A stretch of 64,000 bases of DNA, from assembly GCA_037176885.1 (NCBI GenBank), contig JAWWNJ010000168.1, positions 310,001 through 374,000 of the forward strand, written 5' to 3'. This DNA is from Favolaschia claudopus (Eukaryota > Basidiomycota > Agaricomycetes > Agaricales > Mycenaceae). The notes beneath the pieces were generated by a model. The model did not search any database. It was not told where the DNA came from and saw only the letters and a list, made by a program, of their open reading frames with translations. Each line of letters starts with the position of its first letter. Position 1 is the first letter of the stretch. The translations under genes and the position numbers were made by a program. Below, piece by piece: positions 1 through 11,168 of this stretch.

Positions 1-1274
1 ACGCACTGGGGACGGGTATCCCACAACAATCGCCCCAGCCTTCGTGTTTGTGCCCTGGGCCGTGATCATGTCCGTTAGCACTCTCCGAATCGTCCGATAA
101 GACAACAGGTCCATCCCATGGCAGCAGCGACCCGAACAGAAAGTGCTGCATGACGGGCAGCTTGCCCAGGACTTCGGCGGTGTACATCTTGACCATGCCG
201 GAGTTGACTTTATCCCATGTTTTGACGGCTGAGATGTCGTCTAGCATTGGGGAGTGCCAGCGTAGGGAGGCGGTTTTTATCTGCGTCGAAGATCAACGGG
301 GTAGGCTGGGCGGTTAGGGCAAGCAAGTGCTTACCGAATTGATAAACTGGATGCAGGCAAAGTAGATGTATTCTTTAGCGTATTCCTCTACGATTTCGGA
401 GTCGTGGATGGCTTTTGGTCGAATGAATTTATGGCCTAGGGCCAGTCAGCCAACAGAGAAGAGCAGCACATCTCGAACGGCGACGAACCTCGCAGCTGCG
501 CTGCACCCAACAGAAAAGGTAGAAAGTGATAGTCGTCTAGGCCCCATACGCCATGCGAGCCCGCGGGTTCGAGCCAGTAGGTCGATTGTAGGATGCGCAT
601 GATGCTGATGTATCGCCAGAACACCCGCACGACGAGTGCTGTGTGGTCGGTTTGCTGCAGCACCTCGAGGCGTTCTAAACACATCCTGGATCGTATGAGT
701 CAGATCGGGTACATCCTGAATGCATTTGACATACAGCCAACACAGGAAATTGAGCTCCATGCCGCTCCCGTAGTCGATTCGCGTCCGATTTCCCCATGAT
801 TCGACAAAGTAAGCCCCGACTTCTTCGCGCGCATCGGCGGGTATCGGGAGTGTTGCGTGTAGAGATGGGGAGAGCTGGAAGTCCAGAGTAGAATTAGCAG
901 CATTCACGAGAGAAGAAATAGAACAACGCGCGCCTCAGAAACGCGATCGTAAAAAGTCCTGAACGCAGGATTGCCAAACCGCGAGGCAGCATTCTCAACG
1001 GGTGGGATTGCGCGCGCAGTAGCTTCTACTTCATCAAGAATTTTGAGTAGGGCGGTTACTCCCTGTTAATCCTTGAGCACTCGATGTTCCGAGTCACCGA
1101 GTGAAATCCCTAGCGCACGTCGGACTGCTGGCATTCGGCGCTGAGTTTTACGCCGACGACGGCATCGTTGAGGACGCCAATGTAGTCGAGAATCTGGTTG
1201 TGTGTCGGGCAGGTCTGGAAGTATTCGAGTTGAGCAGGTGTGAGGATCGCTTTAGTCGGTTTCTGGAAAGCCAT
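1..1274 (-). CDS. Serine/threonine protein phosphatase 2A activator (PTPA/RRD family), 3' end cut by window edge
   Basis: This is a PP2A phosphatase activator, a peptidyl-prolyl isomerase-like factor that helps load metal into and assemble PP2A-type phosphatases in cytosol and nucleus. The family blocks read in order across exons: N-terminal helix ([14 protein letters not shown] segment), FYDRVSE, then [45 protein letters not shown] and the C-terminal [10 protein letters not shown]. These are hallmark PTPA motifs. About five short introns are needed: one near 1063-1118 (GTGCGC...ACAG), one near 870-925 with uncertain ends, one at about 670-730, one near 437-490, and a phase-0 one near 280-340 right after FINS. 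The start is taken at the ATG at 1274-1272 (MAFQKPTK). The gene runs off the left edge, probably only a few codons from its end because the terminal VPSA motif is already reached. RRD1 and RRD2 cannot be told apart from this. Confidence 0.9.
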
Positions 1275-2054
1275 TTTGTGCTTACGAAACCCAATTGATG
1301 TCATGAAAACCTTTTTGGTGGAGCTCACCATCTCGAAATTCAACAAATTCGTCCTCAGTGCAAAAAAATGGCGAAAATCATGCATTTATTCCGATGAATC
1401 GTAAGAACAGGCGAAAAGGTGTAGACGAGGACGCGAATTCTGGACTCTCGGGACCGCCTCGTCCCTTCTGACCATATCTCTGCCTTCGTACGCTCTCACA
1501 GTACTTATTCGAATGCGACAAGAAGGCATACCTCATGACAACAGATAGCATCCGGACCCGTGTTTCTCTCTGTTTCTCTCTATGTCGCTCGGACCGCTGT
1601 TGCTTCCTGACCAGTAAGAGCTTTTCAACGACAACTTTGCTCGATAAGTGGAGTGATTTCGGTCCTTTCTTGGTCTCTCGACCTTTCCAAGTTCTCGATA
1701 GCTTCGAATGCTCCGGTACCGCCAAGCTTGAAGCCTTCCCGTTGCCGTCGAAATATCCGGTCATCCACTAGTTTTTTTTCCTTCACTCTGAATACATGCG
1801 AATTGCTTCTCGTTGAATTCCTGCACTCAAAACCCTTGCAATTACCCATGCTCTACGAAAATACGACCCTCTCAACCACATGCTGAAACGAACCCCGTCG
1901 CGTCTCTGGCGGTCCGCTCGGCGAATTCAGACAGTCATGCACATGAACTCCAAAGTCGGTGGCCTTCTATCACGAGCAACTATCTTTAGCTGTCGGAGTG
2001 GCGAAGCTGTTAAATAGCCCAAGTGTGCTGCCATGACCGGCTCATTGGCGCAAG
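1275..2054. other. Divergent intergenic region between PTPA and the GH127-like gene
   Basis: About 780 bp separate the two start codons. I find no coding pattern, RNA gene or repeat. Short open frames on both strands have no family motif. The region is rich in C/T tracts (for example around 1560-1620), as often seen upstream of basidiomycete start codons, and presumably holds both promoters. Confidence 0.5.
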
Positions 2055-5000
2055 ATGAAGTCCCCCTTTTTTCAATTGCTGGCCTGTCTCCCTTTCTTTT
2101 GGGGAGCCGCAGGACAAGCCACTACCTGTTCGTTGATTGGTTGAATTGCATATAGTAATTCTGACACTACAACTTCACTTCGCAGTGGCTCCTAAAAAGT
2201 TTCTTTCGATTCCGCTCGGTGCCATCAAACCCACCGGATGGCTTTTTGACCAGGTTAGTCTGCATGCATTTCTCAACGAGATTCAGCATCTTGATAATAA
2301 ATTGTAGCTGATGGTTCAAACCAACGGGCTTGCAGGTCACGAACATGAATTTTACAATTAGTTCGTAGTTCAGAGTTGCGAGAGAATATGTTCAGCTCAT
2401 TTAGGCTGCCACAAGCGTCTCCCAAACCGACTGGACTGGCGGAACATCCGCTTATTCTAGCCTCGAAGAAGGTCCGTTATATCCATATCACTGCCACCTG
2501 CGTGCGTAGATCAATCCGAGCGTTCTAGCCGGAAGCTATTGGTTCAACGCAATGGTCCCAAATGGAAGTAAGTTATTTTTTAAGAGTATTTTCTCGCTCG
2601 CCGAGATTGAATCATTCAGTCCTCGTCAACAATTCCGCCATCAATGCGAAAACTTCTGCATTCTTGTCGTATGTTCTCAGCCATCAAGATTCGACTGGTT
2701 GGCTGGGACCTGAGGTCGGAACCACCAAGCCTCGTTACTTGTGGGGAAGGTTGGTTCATTTTTTGCGCTCATTTGCACTTGATTCACGCGTGCCATAGAT
2801 ATCCGTTCATGTTTGGCGCCATCCAGATGACCGAATTCGATCCTTCGTTGACTAACTCGGTCGTCACTGCGTTGTATAAATTCGTGAATCTTGCCAATTC
2901 CATGTTGCGAAGCAACAATACGGGTCCGCATCTATCCTCTGCTGTTCGTTTTCGCTGAAGAAAAGTAGGCGTGGAGGACTGGACCGCAACTCGCTGGTTT
3001 GTTTTTATGCCTATTTCGACCTAAGATTCCCGAAGTGACCGCGTATCAGGGAGGACTTCGTCATCACTCTGCAATGGTACCTTCACAAATCACTCGGGCT
3101 TACAATTTAGCAGCTAAAATTATACTTAACTAGGCTCTACGACAATCATCCGCAAGGCACAGCAAGCCAGGCTCTCCTCATCGATACCATGGAGCGGTTG
3201 AAATGGACTGGTGTTCCTTGGGAGAAAGTGTTCTCGAAGCAGGTATGCACTTTTGGTTTCTAAATAATCTTAACTCGTTCAATATCTGAATGCGCAAAGT
3301 TCTTCCCAACCACAGCCGGTACGTTGCGCACATCTTACTCCGCACAGTCAAATATCCAACGTGTATCATTGTAGTTGAACATACGCCGAATCCGTTCAAC
3401 CTGCCTCTCACGGTACCTGTTACTACTCAATGCCGCGAGCTCCAATCCTGACGGTGTTTGTTCAGTGGCATGGCGTGAATATGGCGGAAGGGCTCAAGGC
3501 TTTGCCAGCAACCTATCGGTTCACGCACAATCAATCTGGTATTTTCGCTGTCCGCGTTCTCAGTGTCAACTCATTTCAAACGCTGTAATAGATCTCGATA
3601 CAGCAAGTCAAGGATGGGATCTGTTATTCCAATATCATGGCCGACCAAGCGGTATCTACGCTGCAGACGAGTACCTTGCTGGGCTCGAGGCCATCAGAGG
3701 GTCTGATTCACTTCGCGTTCCGAACATCACATGTCCTGATGAAATCCGATATTCGTAGGACTGAGCTCTGCCTGGTTGTGGTATGCGGATTTCTGTCAAG
3801 TAAAAATCTCATTCGTCTTGATTTCGTCATAGGAAACCATGTTTTCCGGCTCCTTCCTGTACCAAGTTATCGGGGACCCGAAATTCCTTGATCGAGTGAG
3901 TGTCATGTTGAACATGTTTGACGCATTCCAACTTTGTGGCAGGTGGAAAGAATAGCGTATAATGCGCTTCCTGGAACCCTGACGGGCAGTACGTGTTGAT
4001 GTGAAGGCATTTTTTTTTCGAACGAATCTAATCATGTCGGTGAATAGATATGTGGTCGAGGTTGGTTTTCTCCACGGTTCAATATACTGATAGGGACTTG
4101 AAAGACACACAGGCAATATCTTCAACAGCAGAATCAGATCGCAGCAAGGAATATGTCGACCAACCCATTCGCCAATGATGGTGAGTCTGAGTATGATAGG
4201 GTGCTGGACAGTCTTTTTTGAAAGTACCTCAGGGCCGTACAGTAACGTCTTCGGACTGGAGCCAAACTATCCGTAAGCGAAACGATGCTAGCTATCCTCT
4301 ATTATAACTTCATCGATTTGAACGATTAGGTGTTGCACCGTGAACCATCCTCAAGGCTGGCCCAAGTTCATTACCAAGTTAGCTCGGTTGCATTTCGATG
4401 CGAATCAACAACTCACGATGTTCAAGTTCATTTGTAACAACTCCGGACAATCTTTCTCTCGTACAAGTGTATCTGGGGCCGTTTTCAACTTCGGTCACTT
4501 TAGGATCCGGTTTGTTCACTATTACAGCTTAATTTATGCAGACAATTCATGAAAATTTGCAGGTAATGCGGTGACTGCTAACGTCGCAACGTACGCAATT
4601 TCAATTTTCCTGTGAATTTCACTCGGCTTAGCTGTACAATAAGGCTGTACCCTTTCAGCGACACACTGACCACGACTCTCGTTGCCAAGTCCGCGTTCAC
4701 CTACTACGTTCGCATTCCGAGTTGGGTTGTTGGGGGGACTATTGCTGTCAATGGCGCCGCTGCTAAGCCGGTCGCACCTGTTAATGGGCTTCAAGCAGTA
4801 AGCGTAGCAGCCGGTACAACTAAATTTGTGCTTCAGCTTCCCGCGCCTATCACTATTGGTGCGTGTTCTGGCTGTTCTCACGCCGGTTGCTGAACCAACT
4901 TCCAGAATCGCGACCTCACGGATCCATCGCTGTGCACAGAGGTCCTCTGCACTATGCTTTCGACAGTAAGAAATTTGATCCCTACTCTTGTTGTTTTGAG

Positions 5001-5426
5001 ACTGAGAAATCATACAGTTCCACGATCACAGAAGGTGTTGGCCACTAATGCTCGACAACCCATGGCTCAGGATCTCGAATTTGATGCCACAGCAAATTGG
5101 CAGTATGCTATCGACCCGGCTACGTTGAAATTTACCTCCTCTCCTCCTGCTTCTGGAATTCTTCCCTCTCCCATCTTTGACTCGGGATTGCCACCGCTCA
5201 AGATCACTGTTAACGCTTGTCTCGTCAATTGGGCGGTTGCGGCTCCGACCTACGCGGCATCTCCTCCGACGAATCCTGCTTGCACTGGCGCAAATACTAC
5301 TATTACTTTGACTCCGTACGGTGTAAGAAAACTTCCTCATCTCTAGCAACGAGTGCTGATGCGCTTTTTCTACAGTCTACGAAGCTCCGTATTAGCGAGT
5401 TCCCAGTTTTGACCAAGCCGCTGTAA
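2055..5426 (+). CDS. Secreted GH127-like beta-L-arabinofuranosidase (DUF1680 family)
   Basis: The predicted protein is a secreted glycoside hydrolase of the DUF1680/GH127 group, whose studied members release beta-L-arabinofuranose from plant glycans. The ATG at 2055 starts a typical signal peptide (MKSPFFQLLACLPFFWGAAG). An intron then joins to PLGAIKPTGWLFDQ, the family's N-terminal block, followed by NGLAGHEHEFY, STGWLGPE and the alpha/alpha-barrel region. The Zn-Cys catalytic set is visible: Glu and Cys of an ExC motif (TELC, 3763-3771) and the Cys pair in YPCCTVNHPQG (4331-4336). The C-terminal beta domains include YYVRIPSW, a spliced HRGPLHYAFD and AQDLEFDATANWQYAID. More than ten small introns interrupt it. 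The protein is about 600 residues. No frameshift is needed if introns are placed at the visible GT/AG sites. The exact substrate is unknown. Confidence 0.85.
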
Positions 5427-5555
5427 AGATTAAACTGGTTATACTTCTATTGTACTCGTATCTTCCTTCTTCTTTGAATATATCGTGTGTATGAAACCAG
5501 ATAAGAAAATTCAACCACATCAATGATGATATCAAATATCGATGGGCGGTAGTGT

Positions 5556-5563
5556 TATAAATA
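5556..5563 (+). promoter_or_regulatory. TATA box candidate upstream of GEN1
   Basis: TATAAATA lies 103 bp before the GEN1 start codon at 5666, in the 239-bp gap after the GH127-like gene. The match is perfect, but no transcript data support it. Confidence 0.4.
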
Positions 5564-5665
5564 GATCTACATCAATTCAACCAGAACGACGTGTCACACC
5601 ACGTGCTTACGTCGGTCACAAACGAACCAGTATCGCGTCCCGACTCATTAAGTGCATTCGGCACG

Positions 5666-8449
5666 ATGGGTGTCCCTGGACTATGGAAGGCAAGCTATTC
5701 TCTAGCTGTCGACAAAACACACTGTCAACTAACTCGTCTCCAGGAATTGGCCCCCGCCGCCAAAGTTCGTTCTCTCACCGACCTTGCCGTTCGAGAGGGG
5801 TTTGAAGCCAATCCCAACGGCTTTCGCGGTTTCCGAATTGGTATAGACGCCAGTATATGGTTCTTCCATGCCGCCTATGGGAAGGAGGGAGAGAACCCCG
5901 AGTTACGGACGTTATTCTTCCGCTGTGCCACCCTAATGCACTCGCCGTTTCTGCCACTTTTTGTCTTCGACGGACCGCTTCGACCCAAGGTGAAGCGCGG
6001 CAAGAAAATTAATACAGGGAGTCACAAGCTTTCGAATGGCATGAAGGATATTGTTGAATCGTTTGGGTTCGAGTGGAGGACGGTAAGTGCCGTGCATCTC
6101 AGATATTACATTGTCCTGACCCGCATGATTTAGGCTCCGGGTGAAGCTGAGGCGGAGCTTGCATATCTCAACCGAATTGGGGTCATAGACGGGATCCTCT
6201 CGGACGACGTTGACAATTTTTTGTTTGGTGCCACAACAGTTATTCGAAAGTAAGAACACCCTTCATATCCTGATTCTATCTCAACCGACATAATTGCCCG
6301 CAGTCCAAGCAATAATCTATCAGGCAATCGTTCTAACCCTGTTCTCAACTCAGAAGGCAGAGATGACAAGAACCACACGCGTGTCTATCGCATGCAGGAC
6401 ATTAAGGAACATCCGGACGTCTCGTTCACCCGTGGCGACATGATCCTCATCGGGTTGTGCAGTGGAGGGGACTATGATACCAGTGGCATGACTGGGTGCG
6501 GTCCAAATATTGCCAAGGCTCTCGTTCGCTATGGGTTTGGCCGCACTCTCTACGAAGCCGCCAAAACCCGGACACGAGACGCTTTGCCGGAGTTCCTCCA
6601 CAACTGGAGAAATCAGATCAGACACGAACTGCTAACGGACTCCAAAGGCTACATAGGTTCGAAACGACGCGCGCTGGCGTCGTCACTGCCGGATGCTTTC
6701 CCCGACATCGACATCCTCCTTTCATATGTCAATCCGATCACGTCTGAATCGCATGGCCGCTCAAAGGACAATCTCAAGCTCACCTGGGCGAAGGAGCCTG
6801 ACCTTGGAAAGCTCGCGGCTACTTGTGAGCGCTATTTCGAATGGGGGTACCGCGATGCTATCATCAAGCGGTTTAAAACTGTTATATGGCATGGTGCCGT
6901 CCTCCGTATCTTACGAAGGAGTGTATTGGAAATCGAGGACAAGCGCCGTCATCGTAACTTCCTTCCTTCCACCCCGACTAAGAACGGGGAGCTGGAAGTT
7001 GAAGGAACGCCTTCGAAACTCATAACGAAGCATTTTTCTTCGTTGACTGTACAAGACGAGGATGACGAGGATGAAGACTCCGAACCTCTTTTCACCAGAA
7101 TCACCCGTTCAAGGGAACATACGTCGACGGACCATATCCTGGAATACCGGATCGAGATCCGACCACGGCAGCTGGTGCGTTTAGCTGAGTCTTGCCTGAA
7201 AAATGATCGACGGCCGCTTGACGCTGATGAATGGGCCGGGATTACTGAGTCGGGCAATGAGGGGGAAGGCGGTACCGCCGAGACTCTCACACCGGAAGAG
7301 AGGCAAGCCAGAGAGGAGAAAGAGGTGCTAGTCTGGATGCCGGCGTCTATGCTGCGCCTAGCAGAGCCTCGTCTTGTGAGGGAGTTCGAGGAGAAGGAAA
7401 CAGCGAAAGCCGAAAAGAAAGCCAAGAAAACTGCACCCGGGACCAAACGCGCACCCGCCAAACGCAACCCGAAATCCAAGACGTCGGATGTGGAACAAGC
7501 TGCAAAGTCGAAGCCCTCCCCGAAGAAAGCTGTTCGGAAGACCAAACCCACGGCTGCCCCTGAGGAGGAGGAAGAATCCGAGCCCGTCACGCCGAAGAAG
7601 CCCAAAGCAACCAAAGCGAAAGCGAAGGTGGTGCCGGTGCTCGATTCGGATTCGGACGGTGCCTCCGACGATGAACTTCCTACTTTCAAACTGGCTCCCA
7701 AAGCGCCTGGGAAGGGGAAGCAGCCGGAGGTGGTCCGCGAGAATGTCCCGCCAGCGAAGATTGCTGACCCATTCGAACTACCCCAACCTCGCGTCGTCAG
7801 AGACCTCACGAAAAAGAAAGGAACGACGACCACGGACATCTCCCAGCCGCACCTCAAGAATTTTTTCCCTTTGAAGGAGGCAATGGGTCGCAAGAACAAC
7901 ATTCCAGCTGTGTCCGTGCCAGTCGCCGCAGGGCCCAAATCTCTGCACCATTCCACTCTGTCCGCATCGACGCCAGCGCGACCGCCTCCTCAACCGAAAG
8001 CCGGTCCCTCGCGGTCTCGCGACTACCAGGAGGAAGAGGAATCTAACAGCGAGGACGTGCCTCCAACACAAGCAAAGCCTGTCCCTGCTGCGAAGCACGT
8101 ACCACGACCGTTCCCGCTTTCGAAGGAAGACTTTCCCCCTCCCAAACGCCGCAACTCTCCCCCATCATCAGACTCGGATTCGCATTCTAATTCTCGAACT
8201 TCACGCCTCACGAAATCCCCACGTAAATCAGCGCAGCACAACTCCCCGGGTGCAAAACTGTCGGGCGCTAGGGCACCTTCCCCGACGCCACTAAGAGATG
8301 GTCGATCTAATGCACGCGAATTGCCTGTTATCGACATCTCCAGTGATTCAGACAGCCCTCCTCCTGTATCGAGGTTGGTGAAACCTCCGCGTCGAAATGT
8401 TCCCTCCAGAGTTCCCCCTCAGGAGGTTATCGATTTATGCGATCTTTGA
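5666..8449 (+). CDS. GEN1: GEN1/Yen1-type Holliday junction resolvase (Rad2/XPG nuclease)
   Basis: This is a structure-specific nuclease that cuts Holliday junctions symmetrically, acting in the nucleus at late recombination. The N-terminal XPG block is MGVPGLWK|ELAPAA, then IGIDASIWFFH and FVFDGP. The XPG-I block has APGEAEAELA and SDDVDNFLFGA. The helix-hairpin-helix region is GGDYDTSGMTGCG. The active-site acidic residues are therefore present. EYRIEIRPRQLVRLAE (about 7141-7190) resembles the chromodomain-like segment of fungal GEN1. The long basic, Ser/Pro-rich tail has many SP/TP sites, as expected for CDK control of Yen1, a PIP-box-like QPHLKNFF, and SIM-like VIDIS and VIDLCDL at the very end. 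Introns are at 5690-5743 (GC-AG), 6083-6133 and 6250-6303, giving 874 residues. Confidence 0.9.
5690..5743 (+). other. GC-AG intron 1 of GEN1 (54 nt, frame-neutral)
   Basis: The donor is AAG|GCAAGC and the acceptor CTCCAG|GAA. Removing the segment gives MGVPGLWK-ELAPAA, matching the conserved XPG N-terminus. The segment is 54 nt with no stop in frame, so retained RNA would encode an 18-residue insertion directly in the N-terminal nuclease block. Confidence 0.75.
7844..7867 (+). other. PIP-box-like motif in the GEN1 tail
   Basis: QPHLKNFF (about residues 674-681) fits Q-x-x-[ILM]-x-x-[FY]-[FY], the PCNA-binding consensus. It is in a disordered, basic tail, preceded by KKKGTTTTD. Binding is inferred only from the motif. 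Confidence 0.5.
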
Positions 8450-8642
8450 CACAATTCATGGTATCCTAGCTCAGTTATATATCTATAGACCTCATATCTA
8501 CACTGTACTACTATCTACTTGCATTTTTACTATATATTTGCTATATATGGACGCTGGACGAGTTTATATCGGAACCGGATGCCAAACAGAAATTCAAAAA
8601 ACTTTTTTTGTCAATGTTCACTACAAACCGTTGATACTTACC

Positions 8643-9487
8643 ATGGACCACCTCGACTCGGACGACGCGCCAGCGCCGCCTCGCCGCCATAAATGGATAC
8701 CTGTCACTGCGGTAGCTCTACTTCTGCCGCCTGGTGTTGTGGATCTGAAAAAGACCTCAGCTGGCCGCCGGAACGTTTTTAACTCTAGCGCCTCTTGTCT
8801 ACCTCATGAGGATGCGAAACCACCAACGTCTGAGTCTAAATTCTCTGAAAACCCCTCCACCGCGACGAATTGGCTCTATGTCAACGGCTCCCACTGCAAT
8901 GGCAACTTCCTCGCCCTTTTCTTTCATTGCAACAGAACCCCCGCTCCCGAGCGAAGCCGACCTACCAAAAGGCGCCAACTGGGACGACGACGATAACTGG
9001 GGTGTCCCTCCTCAACCACCAGACCCCAACGACAAATTTAATGTCGCAACGTATCTTCTCAAAGCTTTCGGTACTGCAACTTTGATCGTGACCAGCGTCG
9101 CGTTTGCTGGAGTTTGGGGTCTGCGCAGATATTTGGAAGTGGATAATGTACGTGTTTGTTTTCTTCTTGCTCTGTCAGTTCCTCATATAAATGCAGATGG
9201 AAGATTTCGCTGTGCAAATGCGACTCGCCATTATCAACAGAATGCCGCTGTATGCTGCTCGAATGCGTAATGCTCTGGCTTTACCCGTGGAATCAACTCC
9301 AAGCTCTACGGTCTCGACCGGCGCTCAGCAGGAATGGTCCTGGGATGAGGCGCAACAGCGTCTGGGTGATGCCTATAAGAAGGGTGGATTCACTGCGTGG
9401 GCAGAGACCGCTGCTCGAGAAGTAGAAGAGGAAGCAAAACTCGAATTAGAAAAGCGGGAGCAATTCAAATCCACAAAAGCAAAGTAG
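8643..9487 (+). CDS. Small two-TM protein, TMEM242-like
   Basis: A three-exon model gives about 245 residues. The start is the ATG at 8643 in CCATGG context. A 49-nt intron (8712-8760) joins HKWIPVTA to LAAGTFLTLAPLVYLMR and so completes a clean first membrane helix. Without this splice the frame lacks that helix. The second helix is LLKAFGTATLIVTSVAFAGVWGL, followed by RRYLEVDN. A second intron follows, then a soluble tail MEDFAVQMR... ending with a charged helix (AREVEEEAKLELEKRE). Two helices with short loops and this tail resemble TMEM242-type proteins, which in mammals aid mitochondrial complex I and ATP synthase assembly. That family call is tentative. It converges with the F-box gene, with 178 bp between the stop codons. 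Confidence 0.55.
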
Positions 9488-9665
9488 ACAAAAAGATTTC
9501 AATAAAATCGATTACCGACTCTCAAAGTGTATGGTTACAAAGCGTCAACTTTCGCCTACTTATGCTTTTGAAACAGAGGTGGGCACTCGGTCCCTTTCTT
9601 CGGCCGATGAGTGATATTCTCGAGACGAAATTGCACGGTCAACCAGGTTTCTTCAAGTTCAGATA

Positions 9666-10919
9666 TCAACTAGAAAAGTACGTTGTGCCTGTATACAATA
9701 CGGGCTTGTAAACATAGGAAATGAGCCTACGAGCGGTGCAAAGTGGAAGATACGCCCGAATCGTTTCCTCGTCTATAGCTCTATGCAACTGCACTCTTAT
9801 CGCCAGCCCGTTATCGAATTCCTGTCCGACAAGAAACCGGTCCACCCTTGCCCAAGACTTTTCATCGTGCGAGTACAGGCGGGCGAGTCTCCCCGGCATA
9901 ACCAATTCAATCTGTTCCAGCGCTGTGGATGCGATGCTGCATAATAGCTGCGGAACGGCCTCGAAATACAGATCTGGCTCGAGACGTAGATACCGGAGGC
10001 AGACATTGTGAGAGAAGTCTAGAGATAGGAAATCTATTTGCTAGCCATGATTTTACGATGCTAGATGGTAGAAAGATCACACACCTCGGTCCGAAAGGCG
10101 AAACGACAAAGAGAGATGTTGAAGGATAGACCCGCATACATTAAGATACTTCGCAATGGAAGTTATCTGCTGGTCAGATATACCGCCGAGCTGGAGCAAG
10201 GTCGTGGACAACTTGGTCGAACTTGATGAGGCATATGAAAGAAGCCAGTCCAAGACCTCCTCCGCAGCGCAGCGCGAAAGTCGCAAATTTTGCAGCATAC
10301 TGGGCGGCGGAATATGCGGGAGTTGTTTCCCGAGCGAAGTCAGACTCGACTGTACACCGTTCATCTCCAGTGCACGAAGATTCGGAAATGAAGAGATGAA
10401 TCCTAGTAGGTGAGGCGAGGTTTCCACCGAACGGAAAACTAGAGTTCCTATAGACTGGAAACACGACCACGGTGGTAGGAAGATCTGGGTAACCTCTGGG
10501 CTAATTCGATGGGAGCGGACACCTAAACTGTGCTGCACGAATTCGAGCGATTCGAGCAACGGCAGCCTGGCGCTCATGAGGGCCAAGTACGGTGCATAGT
10601 CGTTCGCTTGTTCCCGATTGAAGTGGCACCGGAAGCTTACTTCAATGGAGAAATGACGAATAGCATGCGCGACTGTAGAAAGCGGAGATTCAAGCAGTTC
10701 AAGCAAGGTGTGAATAGAATGCGTGTTCTCCAACACTGTTGTGGAGAAGAGGTATGAACGAGTACATCGAACCCAATTCAGCGCGACGAGACTGCAAGTT
10801 TCGAGAGCGTCACGATCCTCAAACAAGCGGTCGATAATGAGTTCTACAATCTCCAGAGGAAGTTCAGTCGTCGAAGTTGCCATTGAAGGAGCGTCGACAA
10901 GGGTGACTTCAAAGTTCAA
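9666..10919 (-). CDS. F-box domain protein
   Basis: The N-terminus carries an F-box-like helix set, TTELPLEIVELIIDRL...LETCSLVALNWV, typical of Agaricomycete F-box proteins that recruit targets to SCF ubiquitin ligases through Skp1. The rest is leucine-rich with repeat-like stretches such as LPLLESLEF and FPNLRALEMNG, suggesting an LRR-like substrate domain. One intron near 10025-10080 (GTGTGT...AATAG) joins LSFRLSDR to DFLSLDFSHNVCLRYLRL and extends the protein to a stop at 9666, giving about 400 residues. The start may be the ATG at 10919 or the one at 10883 (MATSTTEL). Target and role are unknown, as fungal F-box families are large and fast-evolving. Confidence 0.75.
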
Positions 10920-11168
10920 GAATCAAGATGATGACTCTTGGATGACTCACAGCGTTGCTGATTCAGACAAAAAGGTTATCAACCTCAGCAGCCTGCGAGT
11001 ATACAACCTCTTGAAGGGCACATATATACAACGGCCATATCTAGCTCAATAGTTGAGGTGTTGATAATCTACAATGATGGAGTAAAGAGGCTAGATATAG
11101 TGGCCTCGCCGGGGTAACGACGCATGGAAAACACGAAAACATGTGCGGAATAACAAAGTCCATCCTCC

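Noticed and set aside
541..600. tRNA B-box-like GGTTCGAGCC
   Set aside because: It lies in PTPA sequence, with no A box at the right distance and no cloverleaf.
5666..5746. GEN1 read without its first intron
   Set aside because: The frame stays open, but the 18 extra residues break the conserved MGVxGLW-x-LAP block, so splicing at GC-AG is preferred as the main form.
6949..7956. 335-codon minus-strand open frame
   Set aside because: Antisense shadow of the Ser/Lys-rich GEN1 tail; Ser-rich low complexity only.
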